A DNA stretch of 64,000 nt from Balaenoptera acutorostrata (lineage: Eukaryota > Chordata > Mammalia > Artiodactyla > Balaenopteridae), in assembly GCF_949987535.1 (NCBI RefSeq), contig NC_080069.1:45993269-46057268 (forward strand), given 5' to 3'. The notes below the pieces were generated by a model. The model searched no databases and had not been told where the DNA came from. It was given only the letters and a program-made list of their open reading frames with translations. Shown in pieces: positions 24,801 to 33,749 of the stretch; positions within the stretch are counted from its first letter, which is position 1, and each line of letters opens with the position of its first letter. The translations under genes and the position numbers were made by a program.

Positions 24801-26034
24801 AGGCTCCAGACGCGCAGGCTCAGCAATTGTGGCTCACAGGCCCAGCCGCTCTGCGGCACGTGGTATCTTCCCAGGCCAGGGCTCAAACCCGTGTCCCCTG
24901 CATTGGCAGGCAGACTCTCAACCACTGTGCCACCAGGGAAGGCCCCCACCTTTTAGTTTTATTGATCTTTGCTATCAGTTCCTTCATTTCTTTTTCATTT
25001 ATTTCTGATCTGGTCTTTATGATTTCTTTCCTTCTGCTAACTTTGGGGTTTTTTGTTTTTCTTTCTCTGATTGCTTTAGATGTAAGGTTAGATTGTTTAT
25101 TTCAGATGTTTCTTGTTTCTTAAGGTAGGATTGTATTGCTATAATCTTCCCTCTTAGAACTGCTTTTGCTGCATCCCATAGGTTTTGGGTCGTCATGTTT
25201 TCATTGTCATTTGCTTCTAGGTATTTTTTGATTTCCTCTTTGATTTCTTCAGTGATCTCTTGGTTATTAAGTAGTGTGGTGTTTAGCCTCCATATGTTTG
25301 TATTTATTACAGATTTTTTCCTGTAATTGATATCTAGTCTCATAGCATTGTGGTGAGAAAAGATACTTGATACGATTTCAATTTTCTTAAATTTACCAAG
25401 GCTTGATTTGTGACCCAAGATATGATCTATCCTGGAGAATGTTCCATGAGCACTTGAGAAGAATATGTATTCTTTGTTTTTGGATGGAATGTCCTATAAA
25501 TATCAATTAAGTCCATCTTGTTTAATGTATCATTTAAAGCTTGTGTTTCCTTATTTATTTTCATTTTGGATGGTCTGTCCAGTGGTGAAAGTGGGGTGCC
25601 GAATTCCCCTACTATGATTGTGTTACTGTCGATTTCCCCTTTTATGGCTGTTAGTATTTGCCTTATGTATTTACGTGCTCCTATGTTGGGTGCATATATA
25701 TTTACAATTGTTATATCTTCTTCTTGGATTGATCCCTTGATCATTTTGTAGTGTCCTTCTTTGTCTCTTGTAATAGTCTTTATTTTAAAGTCTATTTTGT
25801 CTGATATGAGAATTGCTACTCCAGCTTTCTTTTGATTTCCATTTGCATGGAATATCTTTTTCCATCCCCTCACTTTCAGTCTGTATGTGTCCCTAGGTCT
25901 GAAGTGGGTCTCTTGTAGACAGCATATATACGGGTCTTGTTTTTGTATCCATTCAGCCAATCTATGTCTTTTGTTGGAGAATTTAATCCATTTACATTTA
26001 AGGTAATTATCCATATGTATGTTCCTATGACCAT
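21884..26034 (-). pseudogene. L1-B ORF2p pseudogene, interrupted by SINE
   Basis: The frame starts at 26034 (MVIGTYI) and shifts within about 20 codons (reopening as RHRLAEWIQKQDPYICCLQETHF). The endonuclease domain (26034 to about 25330) has two damaged active-site motifs: the usual GDFN reads GEFG (25598-25609) and SDHN reads SHHN. A frameshift follows near 25450. A SINE sits at 24615-24945. The reverse-transcriptase part (24464-23685) retains NYRPISLM and SIDAEKAFD, has KSPGPH where KSPGPD is usual, and shifts frame before [12 protein letters not shown] is kept at 23589-23600. The C-terminal part is at 22697-22311 and the natural stop at 21884-21886. Confidence 0.95.
24615..24945 (-). mobile_element. 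CHR-type SINE S2 nested in L1-B ORF2
   Basis: The head lies at 24945 and the tail at 24615. Target duplications CCACCTTTTAGTTTT at 24600-24614 and 24946-24960 are identical and cut ORF2. On the minus strand the tail reads (AAAT)n, an A run (24659-24646), 17 bp of unique sequence (24645-24629), then a second A-rich run (24628-24615). The box B region reads GGTTTGAGCCC. The SINE is younger than L1-B. Confidence 0.97.
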
Positions 26035-26092
26035 TTTCTTAATTGTTTAGGGTTTTTTATTGTAGGTGTTTTCCTTCTCTTGTGTTTCCTGC

Positions 26093-26985
26093 CTAGAGAA
26101 GTTCCTTTAGCATTTGTTTTAGAGCTGGTTTGGTGGTGCTGAATTCTCTTAGCTTTTGCTTGTCTGTAAAGCTTTTAATTTCTCTGTCAAATCTGAATGA
26201 GATCCTTGCTGGTTAGAGTAATCTTGGTTTTAGGTTTTTCTCCTTCATCACTTTAAATATGTCCTGCCACTCCCTTCTGGCTTGCAGAATTTCTGCTGAA
26301 AGTTCAGCTGTTAACCTTATGGGGATTCCCTTATGTGTTATTTGTTGTTTTTCCCTTGCTGCTTTTAATATTTGTTCTTTGTATTTAATTTTTGATAGTT
26401 TCATTAATATGTGTCTTGGTGTGTTTCTCCTTTTATTTATCCTGTATGGGACTCTCTGTGCTTCCTGGACTTGATTAACTATTTCCTTTCCCATATTAGG
26501 GAAGTTTTCAACTATAATCTCTTCAAATATTTTCTCAGACCCTTTCTTTTTCTCTTCTTTTTCTGGGACCCCTATAATTCAAATGTTGGTGCATTAATGT
26601 TGTCCCAGAGGTCTCTGAGACTGTCCTCAATTCTCTTCATTCTTTTTTCTTTATTCTGCTCTGCAGTAGTTATTTCCACTATTTTATCTTCCAGGTCACT
26701 TATCCGTTCTTCTGCCTCAGTTATTCTGCTATTGATCTCTTCTAGAGAATTTTTAATTTCATTTGTTGTGTTGTTCATCACTGTTTGTTTGCTCTTTAGT
26801 TCTTCTAGGTCCTTGTTAAATGTTTCTTGTATTTTCTGCATTCTATTTTCAAGATTTTGGATCATCTTTATTATTATTATTCTGAATTGTTTTTCAGGTA
26901 GACTGCCTATTTCCTCTTCATTTGTTAGGTCTGGTGGGTTTTTGCCTTGCTCCTTCATCTGCTGTGTGTTTCTGTGTCTTCTCAT
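26093..26985 (-). pseudogene. L1-B ORF1p pseudogene
   Basis: Starts MRRHRNTQQMKEQGKNPPDL at 26985 and remains open for 137 codons through the coiled coil (NSLEEINSRITEAEERISDLEDKIVEITTAEQ). A single-base loss after DNIN shifts the frame (NAPTFEL then stop). The C-terminal part resumes in another frame at 26494 (MGKEIVNQVQEAQRVPYRINKRRNTPRHILMKL) and ends early, where the expected LLYPAR codon TAC has become TAA (near 26213). The natural stop is at 26093-26095. The remaining length, about 297 codons, is normal for this L1 lineage. Two point lesions are enough to inactivate it. Confidence 0.95.
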
Positions 26986-28739
26986 TTTGCTTAACTTACT
27001 GTGTTTGGGGTCTCCTTTTCGTAGGCTGCAGGTTCGTAGTTCCTGTGTTTTTGGTGTCTGTCCCCAGTGGCTAAGGTTGGTTCAGTGCGTTGTGTAGCCT
27101 TCCTGGTGGAGGGGACTCTTGCCTGTGTTCTGGTGGATGAGGCTAGATCTTATGTTTCTGTTGGGCAGGTCCACGTCTGGTGGTGTGTTTTGGGGTGTAT
27201 GTGGCCTTATTATGATTTTAGGTAGCCTCTGGGCTAATGGATGGGGTTGTGTTTCTGTCTTGCTAGTTGTTTGGCATAGGGTGTCCAGTACTGTAGCTTG
27301 CTGGACGTTGAGTGGAGCTGGGTCTTGGTGTTTAGATGGCGATCTCTGGGAGATTTTTGCCGTTTGATATTACGTGGAGCTGTGAGGTCTCTTGTGGACC
27401 AGTGTCCTGAACTTGGCTCTCCCACCTCAGTGGCACAGCCCTGATGCCTGTCTGGAGCACCAAGAGCCTGTCCTCCACACAGAAAAAGAGAAAAAGGGAA
27501 AAAAATATATGTATCATTGCTCCCAAAGGCCACCTCCTCAATTTGGGATGATTCGTTGTCCTTTCAGGTATTCCACAGATGCAGGGTACATCAGTTTGAT
27601 TGTGGAGCTTTAATCCGCTGCTTCTGAGGCTGCTGGGAGAAATTTCCCTTTCTCTTCTTTGTTTGCTCAGCTCCCGGGGTTCAGCTTTGGATTTGGACCC
27701 GCCTCTGCATGTAGGTCGCCTGAGGGCGTCTGTTCTTCGCTCAGACAGGACGGGGTTAAAGGAGCAGCTGATTGGGGGCTCTGGCTGATTCAGGCGGGGG
27801 GAGGGAGGGGTACGGATGCGGGGCGAGCCTGCGGCGGCAGAGGCCGGCGTGACGTTGCAGCAGCCTGAGGCGTGCCATGCGTACTCCGGGGGAAGTTGTT
27901 CCTGGATCACGGGAGCCTGGTAGTGGCGGGCTGCACAGGCTCCCGGGAGGGACGGTGTGGATAGTGACCTGTGCTTGCACACAGGCTTCTCGGTGGCTGC
28001 AGCAGCAGCCTTAGCGTCTCATGCCTGTCTCTGGGGTCCACGCTGATAACCACGGCTCGCGCCCATCTCTGGAGCTCCTTTAAATGGCGCTGTTAATCCC
28101 CTCTCCTCGCGCACCAGGAAACAAAGTGGCAAGAAAAAGTCTCTTGCCTCTTCAGCAGCTGCAGACTTTTTCCCGGGCTCCCTCCCGGCCAGCTGTGGTG
28201 CGCTAACCCCTTCAGGCTGTGTTCACGCAGCCAACCCCAGTCCTCTCCCTGCGATCCGACCAAGGCCCGAGCCTCAGCTCCCAGCCCCCGCCCGCCCCGG
28301 CGGGTGAGCAGACAAGACTCTCGGGCTGGTGAGTGCTGCTCGGCACCGATCCTCTGTGCGGGAATCTCTCCGCTTTGCCCTCCGCACCCCTGTGGCTGCG
28401 CTCTCCTCCGTGGCTCTGAAGCTTCCCCTCCCCACCATCCCCCGTCTCCGCCAGTGAAGGGCTTCCTAGTGTGTGGAAACCTTTCCTCCTTCACAGCTCC
28501 CTCCCTCTGGTGCAGGCCCCGTCCATATTCTTTTGTCTCTGTTTTTTCTTTTTTCTTTTGCCCTACCCAGGTACGTGGGGAGTTTCTTGCCTTTTGGGAG
28601 GTCTGAGGTCTTCTGCCAGCGTTCAGTAGGTGTTCTGTAGGAGCAGGAGTTGTTCCACATGTAGATGTATTTCTGATGTATTTGTGGGGAGGAAGGTGAT
28701 CTCCGCGTCTTACTCTTCCGCCATCTTGAAGCTCCTGTC
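26986..28739 (-). promoter_or_regulatory. L1-B 5' UTR / internal promoter region
   Basis: The L1 5' UTR holds the internal Pol II promoter. Here it is 1,754 bp, complete to the target duplication, and GC-rich with many CpG between about 27640 and 28500. Segments align by eye with L1-A positions 1-1612, except that the T-rich 430-bp stretch of L1-A is missing. Open frames in this region (100, 133 and 216 codons) are by-products of its high GC content. Confidence 0.85.
28718..28728 (-). promoter_or_regulatory. YY1-type site at L1-B 5' end
   Basis: On the strand shown the bases are CCGCCATCTTG, the classic YY1 recognition sequence. It lies 12-22 bases from the first base of the element, the same place as the YY1 site of human L1, where it directs accurate initiation. 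An ETS-like TTCCG overlaps it. This is a motif match only; binding is inferred. Confidence 0.75.
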
Positions 28740-28753
28740 GACTTTGTATTATT

Positions 28754-29489
28754 TAAATTAACAGAAAATCTTAGGAGGCTTCATGTATTCTTTTAAAATT
28801 TTTCATAATATTCCAAAGTCAATGTTCCAAAAAGTTAGTCTTCCTACAATCAAGGTGAAAACCAAATCTAGCTATTCTGGATTTTTACCTGGTTTCTCCC
28901 AAACAGTAGTTTACTAGATTTCTGACCATCATAAATTTAGCTGTATAAACTCCCAAAATAATCTCACAAAACTCAACATATGGACAATATGTGATACCCA
29001 CCATATGAAAATGTGAGATGTAGGGTATATTATGATATGTAAGCAATTATTATTTAATTAAGATTGAACATTTCCCAATGACTCACATCAGTGTCATTCA
29101 TTAGTCCCTGTTCCCGCTCCCACAGATGATCAGGAAGGTCAGGAGATCACATATTAGTCAATAAAATTCTTCAGATCATAAATTTAATTTTGTCTGATTC
29201 ACAAAGTTTCAATGCTCAAGGGATTTTGACAAACGCTTGATTGCCAGTTCTTGACTACAGTAAAAGGAGATGATGCTTTAAAGTATTTCTTTATTCTGTT
29301 ATCTTAGGTAGGTCTTAAAGTCTGGAGATAAAAGCAAATTTGTTTTAAAATTTGACACATAAAAATGGAATCACTGGAATCCTTCTATATCATGACTCAG
29401 CAGTAGAATATAAATCAGTATAAGTTGACTAATTAGGCTTAAGTTTTTGCTGTGACTCCAAGCTGCTCATAAAATATCCACTTCCTCTT
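28754..29489. other. Single-copy AT-rich DNA
   Basis: Flank of L1-B beyond the target duplication. I recognise no repeat or gene signal. Confidence 0.5.
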
Positions 29490-29820
29490 ATTACTGGGCA
29501 CCCAGAAATACATTTCTCTGACTGTGGTACAGTTGGATGAGACCATGTGACTGTGTTTTTGCTAATAAAATAGAATTACATGTGGCATTTCCAGACCAGG
29601 ACGTTATGAAGCAAGTGGCCACTCTGCATTTTCTTCTTCGGCTGGCGGCATGCAGGAAACACGAGGGTCATGGGGATACCAGAGTCATGAATGTCCTTTT
29701 AGCACCTTGTAGCAGCAAGCTGACCCCCAATCATATATGTTAATATTCATGGATAAATGGTCAAGCATAAAAATTCTAGTATGTTTGAGCCATTACATAT
29801 TTTGGGATCTATTTATGGCT
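29490..29820 (+). mobile_element. Ancient LTR-like dispersed repeat, degraded
   Basis: Pieces GGGCACCCAGAAATACATTTC, GAGACCATGTGACTG, GCTAATAAAATAGAA and TTTGAGCCATTAC keep the order of an old dispersed repeat whose 5' part reads roughly CCCAGCCTCCCTTGCAGTTAGGTG-CCATGTGACT and whose end reads GTTTGAGCCATTAC. The second copy is at 56930-57300. I cannot name the family with confidence. Confidence 0.4.
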
Positions 29821-30410
29821 GACATCCTTTCATCACAAACCAAGTGTATGTTAGTAAGTATAGCAATAATTAATGCAAGCCACTTTAATAATTGAAGTTA
29901 AAGGGATTTTATTTATCCACAGATTCCTAGAGTTATTAGTTTAGGCCCTACTTTTAAGCTTTGCATCAACACCAGGGATAAAATAATAAATAATTCTTGG
30001 TACCACCTGGTAGAAAATCATATTTGACTCCCTGAATACTCCCTGAATAAGTATAACGTCCGTGTTTATATTTGGAATGCACAATACATGGTAAGCTTTT
30101 ATATTTTCAATCAACAGCAGGATATTTATTGTACTATTTATGTTGACAAAACTAAGTGTTACAAATTGTTTTTATTTCTGACTCTTAACTCACCAGTCTA
30201 GAAAATAAGTCTGGATTGAAATATATAGAACTGGATGGATGGCAGGAGGAAGAAAATCCAGAGTTCAACTTTGTGCTGTAGGAACAAAGAGTATTCTATG
30301 TAAATATTTTACTTGAAAACAAAACATAATATAATATAGTGAAAATACCATGTATTGAATGAAATATGAAATATTTAGCAATAGTAGCTTTTAAACATTT
30401 CTGGTTTTAG
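29821..30410. other. Single-copy AT-rich DNA
   Basis: I see no assignable feature. Confidence 0.5.
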
Positions 30411-30975
30411 TATAAATGGTGAAACCGCTTTGAAAAACTTTTTCAATTTCTCATATATTTTAACATATACCTATTCTAACTCTACTTTTCTACTCCTAAA
30501 TATATATCTAAAAACATACTTAAGTCCGTAAAGCATTTTGTACAAGAACATTTATAACAGTTTTATTCTTCATACCCAAACCAATAAAATGTCCACATAT
30601 TTTTCAGCAGGGAAGTAAATGAATTGTGATATATCAGTATAGTGCAGTACTACATAGCATTCATGATAAACAAACTTCTGATACAAGTGACAGTGCAAAT
30701 ATGTCCCCAAAATATATTGAGTGGAATAAGGTAGAAACAAAGGAATGCAAAGTTTGTGGATTCGTTAACATGTAGCCTGAGAACTGAACAAATAAATTTA
30801 TATTAAATGAGTACGAAAAAGATTACCTCTGTGAGGGGGACATTGACTAAGAAAAGGCATGAGGAAACTACCTAGGAGTATGGAAATGCTCATTATCTTG
30901 ATTTAATTGGAGGTCACCTAAGCATATGAATATAAACAAAGTAAAAACATTTAATTAAAAATCATAATTAAAATA
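30411..30975 (+). mobile_element. Ancient L1 ORF2 end and 3' UTR (L1M type)
   Basis: Recognisable pieces in order: GAAACCGCTTTGAAAAACTT, TACAAGAACATTTATAACAGTTTTATTC, CAATAAAATGTCCACA, GTGATATATCAGTATAGTGCAGTACTAC, AAACTTCTGATACAAG. These follow the end of ORF2 in old L1 elements. It is heavily diverged. Confidence 0.7.
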
Positions 30976-31034
30976 TTTTTGAATACATGGTAACACCTCT
31001 TTGGTTAAAATAGTTAAGTCTCAGATTCATTTTC

Positions 31035-31447
31035 TCACTCATTTATTCTCTCAATAGACATTAAATATTTATTAAGGATTTACTATGTACCAACCAAACT
31101 CAATGGTGGGAATTTTTTTAAAAATTTTTTATTTTTCAAAACATTTACTGGAGTATAGTTGATTTATAATGTTGTGTTAGTTTTGGGTGTACAGCAAAGT
31201 GAATCTGTTGTACAAATACATATATCCACTCTTTTTTAGATTCTTTTCCCATATAGGACATTACAGAGTACTGAGTAGAGTTCCCCGTGCTATACAGTAT
31301 ATTATCTATTTTATATATAGAGAGAGAGAGATAACTAATAACTGTATATGTCAGTCCCAATGGTGGGAATTTGAAGTGAGTAAGATATTAACTCTGCCTT
31401 CAAGAATCTCCCAGTCTAGTAAAGAAAATGAACACAAGAATCCATAA
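31035..31447 (-). mobile_element. L2 3' end split by an L1
   Basis: Left part: CAATAGACATTAAATATTTATTAAGGATTTACTATGTACC. Right part: GGTGGGAATTTGAAGTGAGTAAG, ACTCTGCCTTCAAGAATCTC and CCAGTCTAGTAAAG. Together they follow the reversed L2 tail. The 242-bp L1 end at 31116-31357 interrupts it, so the L2 is the older insertion. Confidence 0.75.
31116..31357 (-). mobile_element. 5'-truncated L1, 3' UTR only
   Basis: On the strand shown it starts with a T-rich tail (poly(A) on the minus strand) and reads GGAGTATAGTTGATTTATAATG, GTGTACAGCAAAGTGAATC and AGAGTTCCCCGTGCTATACAG, the 3' UTR of a cetartiodactyl L1. Target duplications CAATGGTGGGAATTT are identical at 31101-31115 and 31358-31372. An (AG)n run lies near 31319-31332. 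Confidence 0.93.
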
Positions 31448-33132
31448 TATATGATTAAATCCTTTCTGTATCAATAGTTATTTAATTGCATGTTGTATAT
31501 TGTATATGAGATATATGATTATTGCGGGAATGCAATGGAAAAAGCAAGGAAGCATACCTAAAAGATTGCATCTTCAGTCTTACATTAATGTAATTACCAC
31601 TACATAAAATGCCTCCCCCCACCCAAATCACAAATAAGAGAAAGCAATTTGGCTAAGCAATCATGTGCGTATTAGTTCGGTTCCCTTAGTCCTAACCGGT
31701 AGACTCAAAATTAACCCCATTTCATTCTAACTCCAGCCACCAGGAAAAGATGGGTTACTATAGAATGGCAGTTAATGAAATCCCTTTTTTAGATGTATAA
31801 TCCCAAATTCTTCATTGGAAAGACTAAAATGACATATAGGAAAAAAATTCCAAACCGAGTTAGAACCTGAAAATTTAAGAGAAACTTGCAAAGAAAAGTA
31901 TCTAAAAATTTGGCATAACTTTTATACCTTGAGAATATTTTCCTTCCTGGGAAAAAGAAGGAAGGTTTCTTTCTTGCCATTGTATTCCTTCCTTCCAGTC
32001 TGGAACATAAGGCCCATCTTGAAATTGTCTTCTTCCCTACCCACTGCTAAAAGCACCCAGATAGTCTATTCCCCTCTTGTTAAAGTGGACTTCTTCCATA
32101 GATTTTGCTTTCATTTAGTTATTTTCAACTCCAATAGAAGTTCCCTCATACTGAGTTACAGTGAAAGCTGTCTGGGTGCAAGCTGGGATCTTTCATGGGT
32201 CCTTTCCAGCCTACCTATGATTAATGTGTAATATTTTCAGTTTCTTTTTCAGAGAGTAGTTTTAATGCTATATTGTTCTGAAATAAAATAAGAATATGTT
32301 GTTTATGCAAACTATAAGCTCCCTATCCTTAATTACAGCATCAGTAACTTCCATGAAAAGTCATTGAGCTTAGAGTTCTAGCAGAGTAAGGGTTAGGCTG
32401 TATTTTGAAATTTCTTACTTAAAAGTCCAAAGCGTTAAATTGCATGGTTATAAACTCACAGCTCAAATAAAAAATCAAGTCATGCAAGGAGAATACTATT
32501 CCTGTAAAAAAGTCACATAAATAGGGAAAAGCTGAATCGAGGGGAAAGCTTGACAAATATGTAAATATGCTAACAAGAGCTATTTTCTTACCAAAGCCAG
32601 ATTGGTGCCTCCTGTCCTTATAAAACAAATCATATTACCGCCTGGAAATCTCAAGCTTTGTAAAAACGTGTGGATAAAGAAAGAATGATCTAGGCAAATG
32701 CACATGATGTAACATATGCTGAATTTTACCTAGTGATAAAAATTGAAAAATGTAAAATCAAACAACAATGGGTTTGAAAGAGTCTTTAGAAACAGTGCCA
32801 AGTAGGTTCTGTTTGTATTACCATCGCCAGATGAACCAAGAACACCAGATTCAGCACAAACCGCTGCTCATTCTCCCACCAGAAACATTCAGAGGCATAC
32901 ACATCTACAACTGGCCAGGAAACAATCCATGTAAAGGAGTGCATGAGTGATGGAGCTTATACACAGCGCCAAGAAAGGACTAATCTCTCAAGCTGTTCTT
33001 TCAGAAGAAGATGTGATTAGCACATTACGCTGTGGGTGGGGATGGGGAAGTGGATCACAATTCTAGTCACTGGATCCTGTCTTTAGGACCTTACTGTGGG
33101 AATAAAGCCCTCAGCCTCAGGTGTTTGTTTTA
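31448..33132. other. Single-copy DNA
   Basis: Mostly unassigned. A C8 run sits near 31615. The frames 31929-32231 (100 codons) and 32768-32950 (60 codons) have no recognised domain. Confidence 0.5.
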
Positions 33133-33141
33133 TACCTCTTT

Positions 33142-33293
33142 TTTTTTTTTTTTTTAATTGAAGTATAGTTGATTTACAGTGCTGTGTTAGTTTCTGGTGT
33201 ACAGCAAAGTGATTCAGCCATATATATGTACCACATCTACTTTAACCGTTCATATGTTGATGGACACTTAGATTGCTTCCATGTCTTGGGTTT
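33142..33293 (-). mobile_element. L1 3' end with internal deletion
   Basis: From the tail end: a T run, then GAAGTATAGTTGATTTACAGTGCTGTG ... GTACAGCAAAGTGATTCAG (distal 3' UTR). It then jumps near 33221 to ATATATATGTACCACATCTAC ... GTTGATGGACACTTAGATTGC, which is the end of ORF2. About 0.4-0.5 kb between these parts is missing compared with L1-A (6150-6650). A 9-bp duplication TACCTCTTT flanks the whole unit (33133-33141 and 33294-33302), so the deletion was probably present when it inserted. Confidence 0.85.
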
Positions 33294-33387
33294 TACCTCT
33301 TTCTTAAAGAGAAAGCACTCAGTTTTCACCCACCATCCACATATGCAGGCTGATCTCCTGGCTTTGGGTGGGAGGTGGTGTCATTTT

Positions 33388-33735
33388 TTAAAACAATTTT
33401 TAATAAATTCATTTATTTACTTATTTATTTATGGCTGAGTTGGGTCTTTGTTGCTGCACGTGGGCTTTCTCTAGTTGCGGAGAGCGGGGGCTACTCTTCG
33501 TTGCCGTGCGCAGGGTTCTCATTGTGGTGGCTTCTCTTGTTGTGGAGCACGGACTCTAGGCAAGCGAGCTTCAGTAGTTGGGGCTTGCAGGCTCTAGAGC
33601 ACAGGCTCAATAGTTACGGCGCACAGGCTTGGTTGATCCGTGGCATGTGGGATCTTCCCGAACCAGGGCTCGAGCCTGTCTCCGCTGCGTTGGTAGGCAG
33701 ATTCTTAATCACTGCACCACCAGGGAAGCCCGAAG
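33388..33735 (-). mobile_element. CHR-type SINE S3 (older subfamily)
   Basis: The head at 33735 reads, on the minus strand, GGGCTTCCCTGGTGGTGCAG; the body has CTTGTTGTGGAGCACGGACTCTAGG on the strand shown. Target duplications GGTGGTGTCATTTT lie at 33374-33387 and 33736-33749. It differs from S1/S2/S5/S6/S7 in the middle of the body, pointing to an older subfamily. The 167-codon frame across it is an artefact. Confidence 0.93.
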
Positions 33736-33749
33736 GGTGGTGTCATTTT

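Larger units (their letters stand above)
21508..28739 (-). mobile_element. Full-length LINE-1 (L1-B)
   Basis: A complete L1 on the minus strand. The 5' end (GACAGGAGCTTCAAGATGGC) is at 28739, ORF1 runs 26985-26093, ORF2 26034-21884, and the 3' UTR ends at 21508 with AATAAA at 21525-21530 and a short A-rich tail. It is flanked by identical 14-bp target duplications GACTTTGTATTATT at 21494-21507 and 28740-28753, which prove the ends. Without the nested SINE and its duplication the length is about 6.9 kb. Both ORFs are broken, though by fewer lesions in ORF1 than in L1-A. The 5' UTR is the most GC- and CpG-rich DNA in the window. Confidence 0.98.

Noticed and set aside
25590..25610. GAATTCGGCAC resembles the EcoRI adaptor of old cDNA libraries, suggesting vector contamination
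   Set aside because: L1 homology continues without a break on both sides; only four base changes create the match.
26411..27097. 228-codon plus-strand frame as a membrane protein gene
   Set aside because: It is antisense to L1-B ORF1; the hydrophobic runs come from reading A-rich coding DNA on the wrong strand.
27332..27982. 216-codon minus-strand frame in the L1-B 5' UTR
   Set aside because: It lies in the GC-rich 5' UTR; the matching part of L1-A is not open, and no L1 protein is known there in this lineage.
27640..28500. CpG island of a host gene promoter
   Set aside because: The CpG-rich block lies wholly inside the L1-B 5' UTR and ends at its target duplication; no host exon follows on either side.
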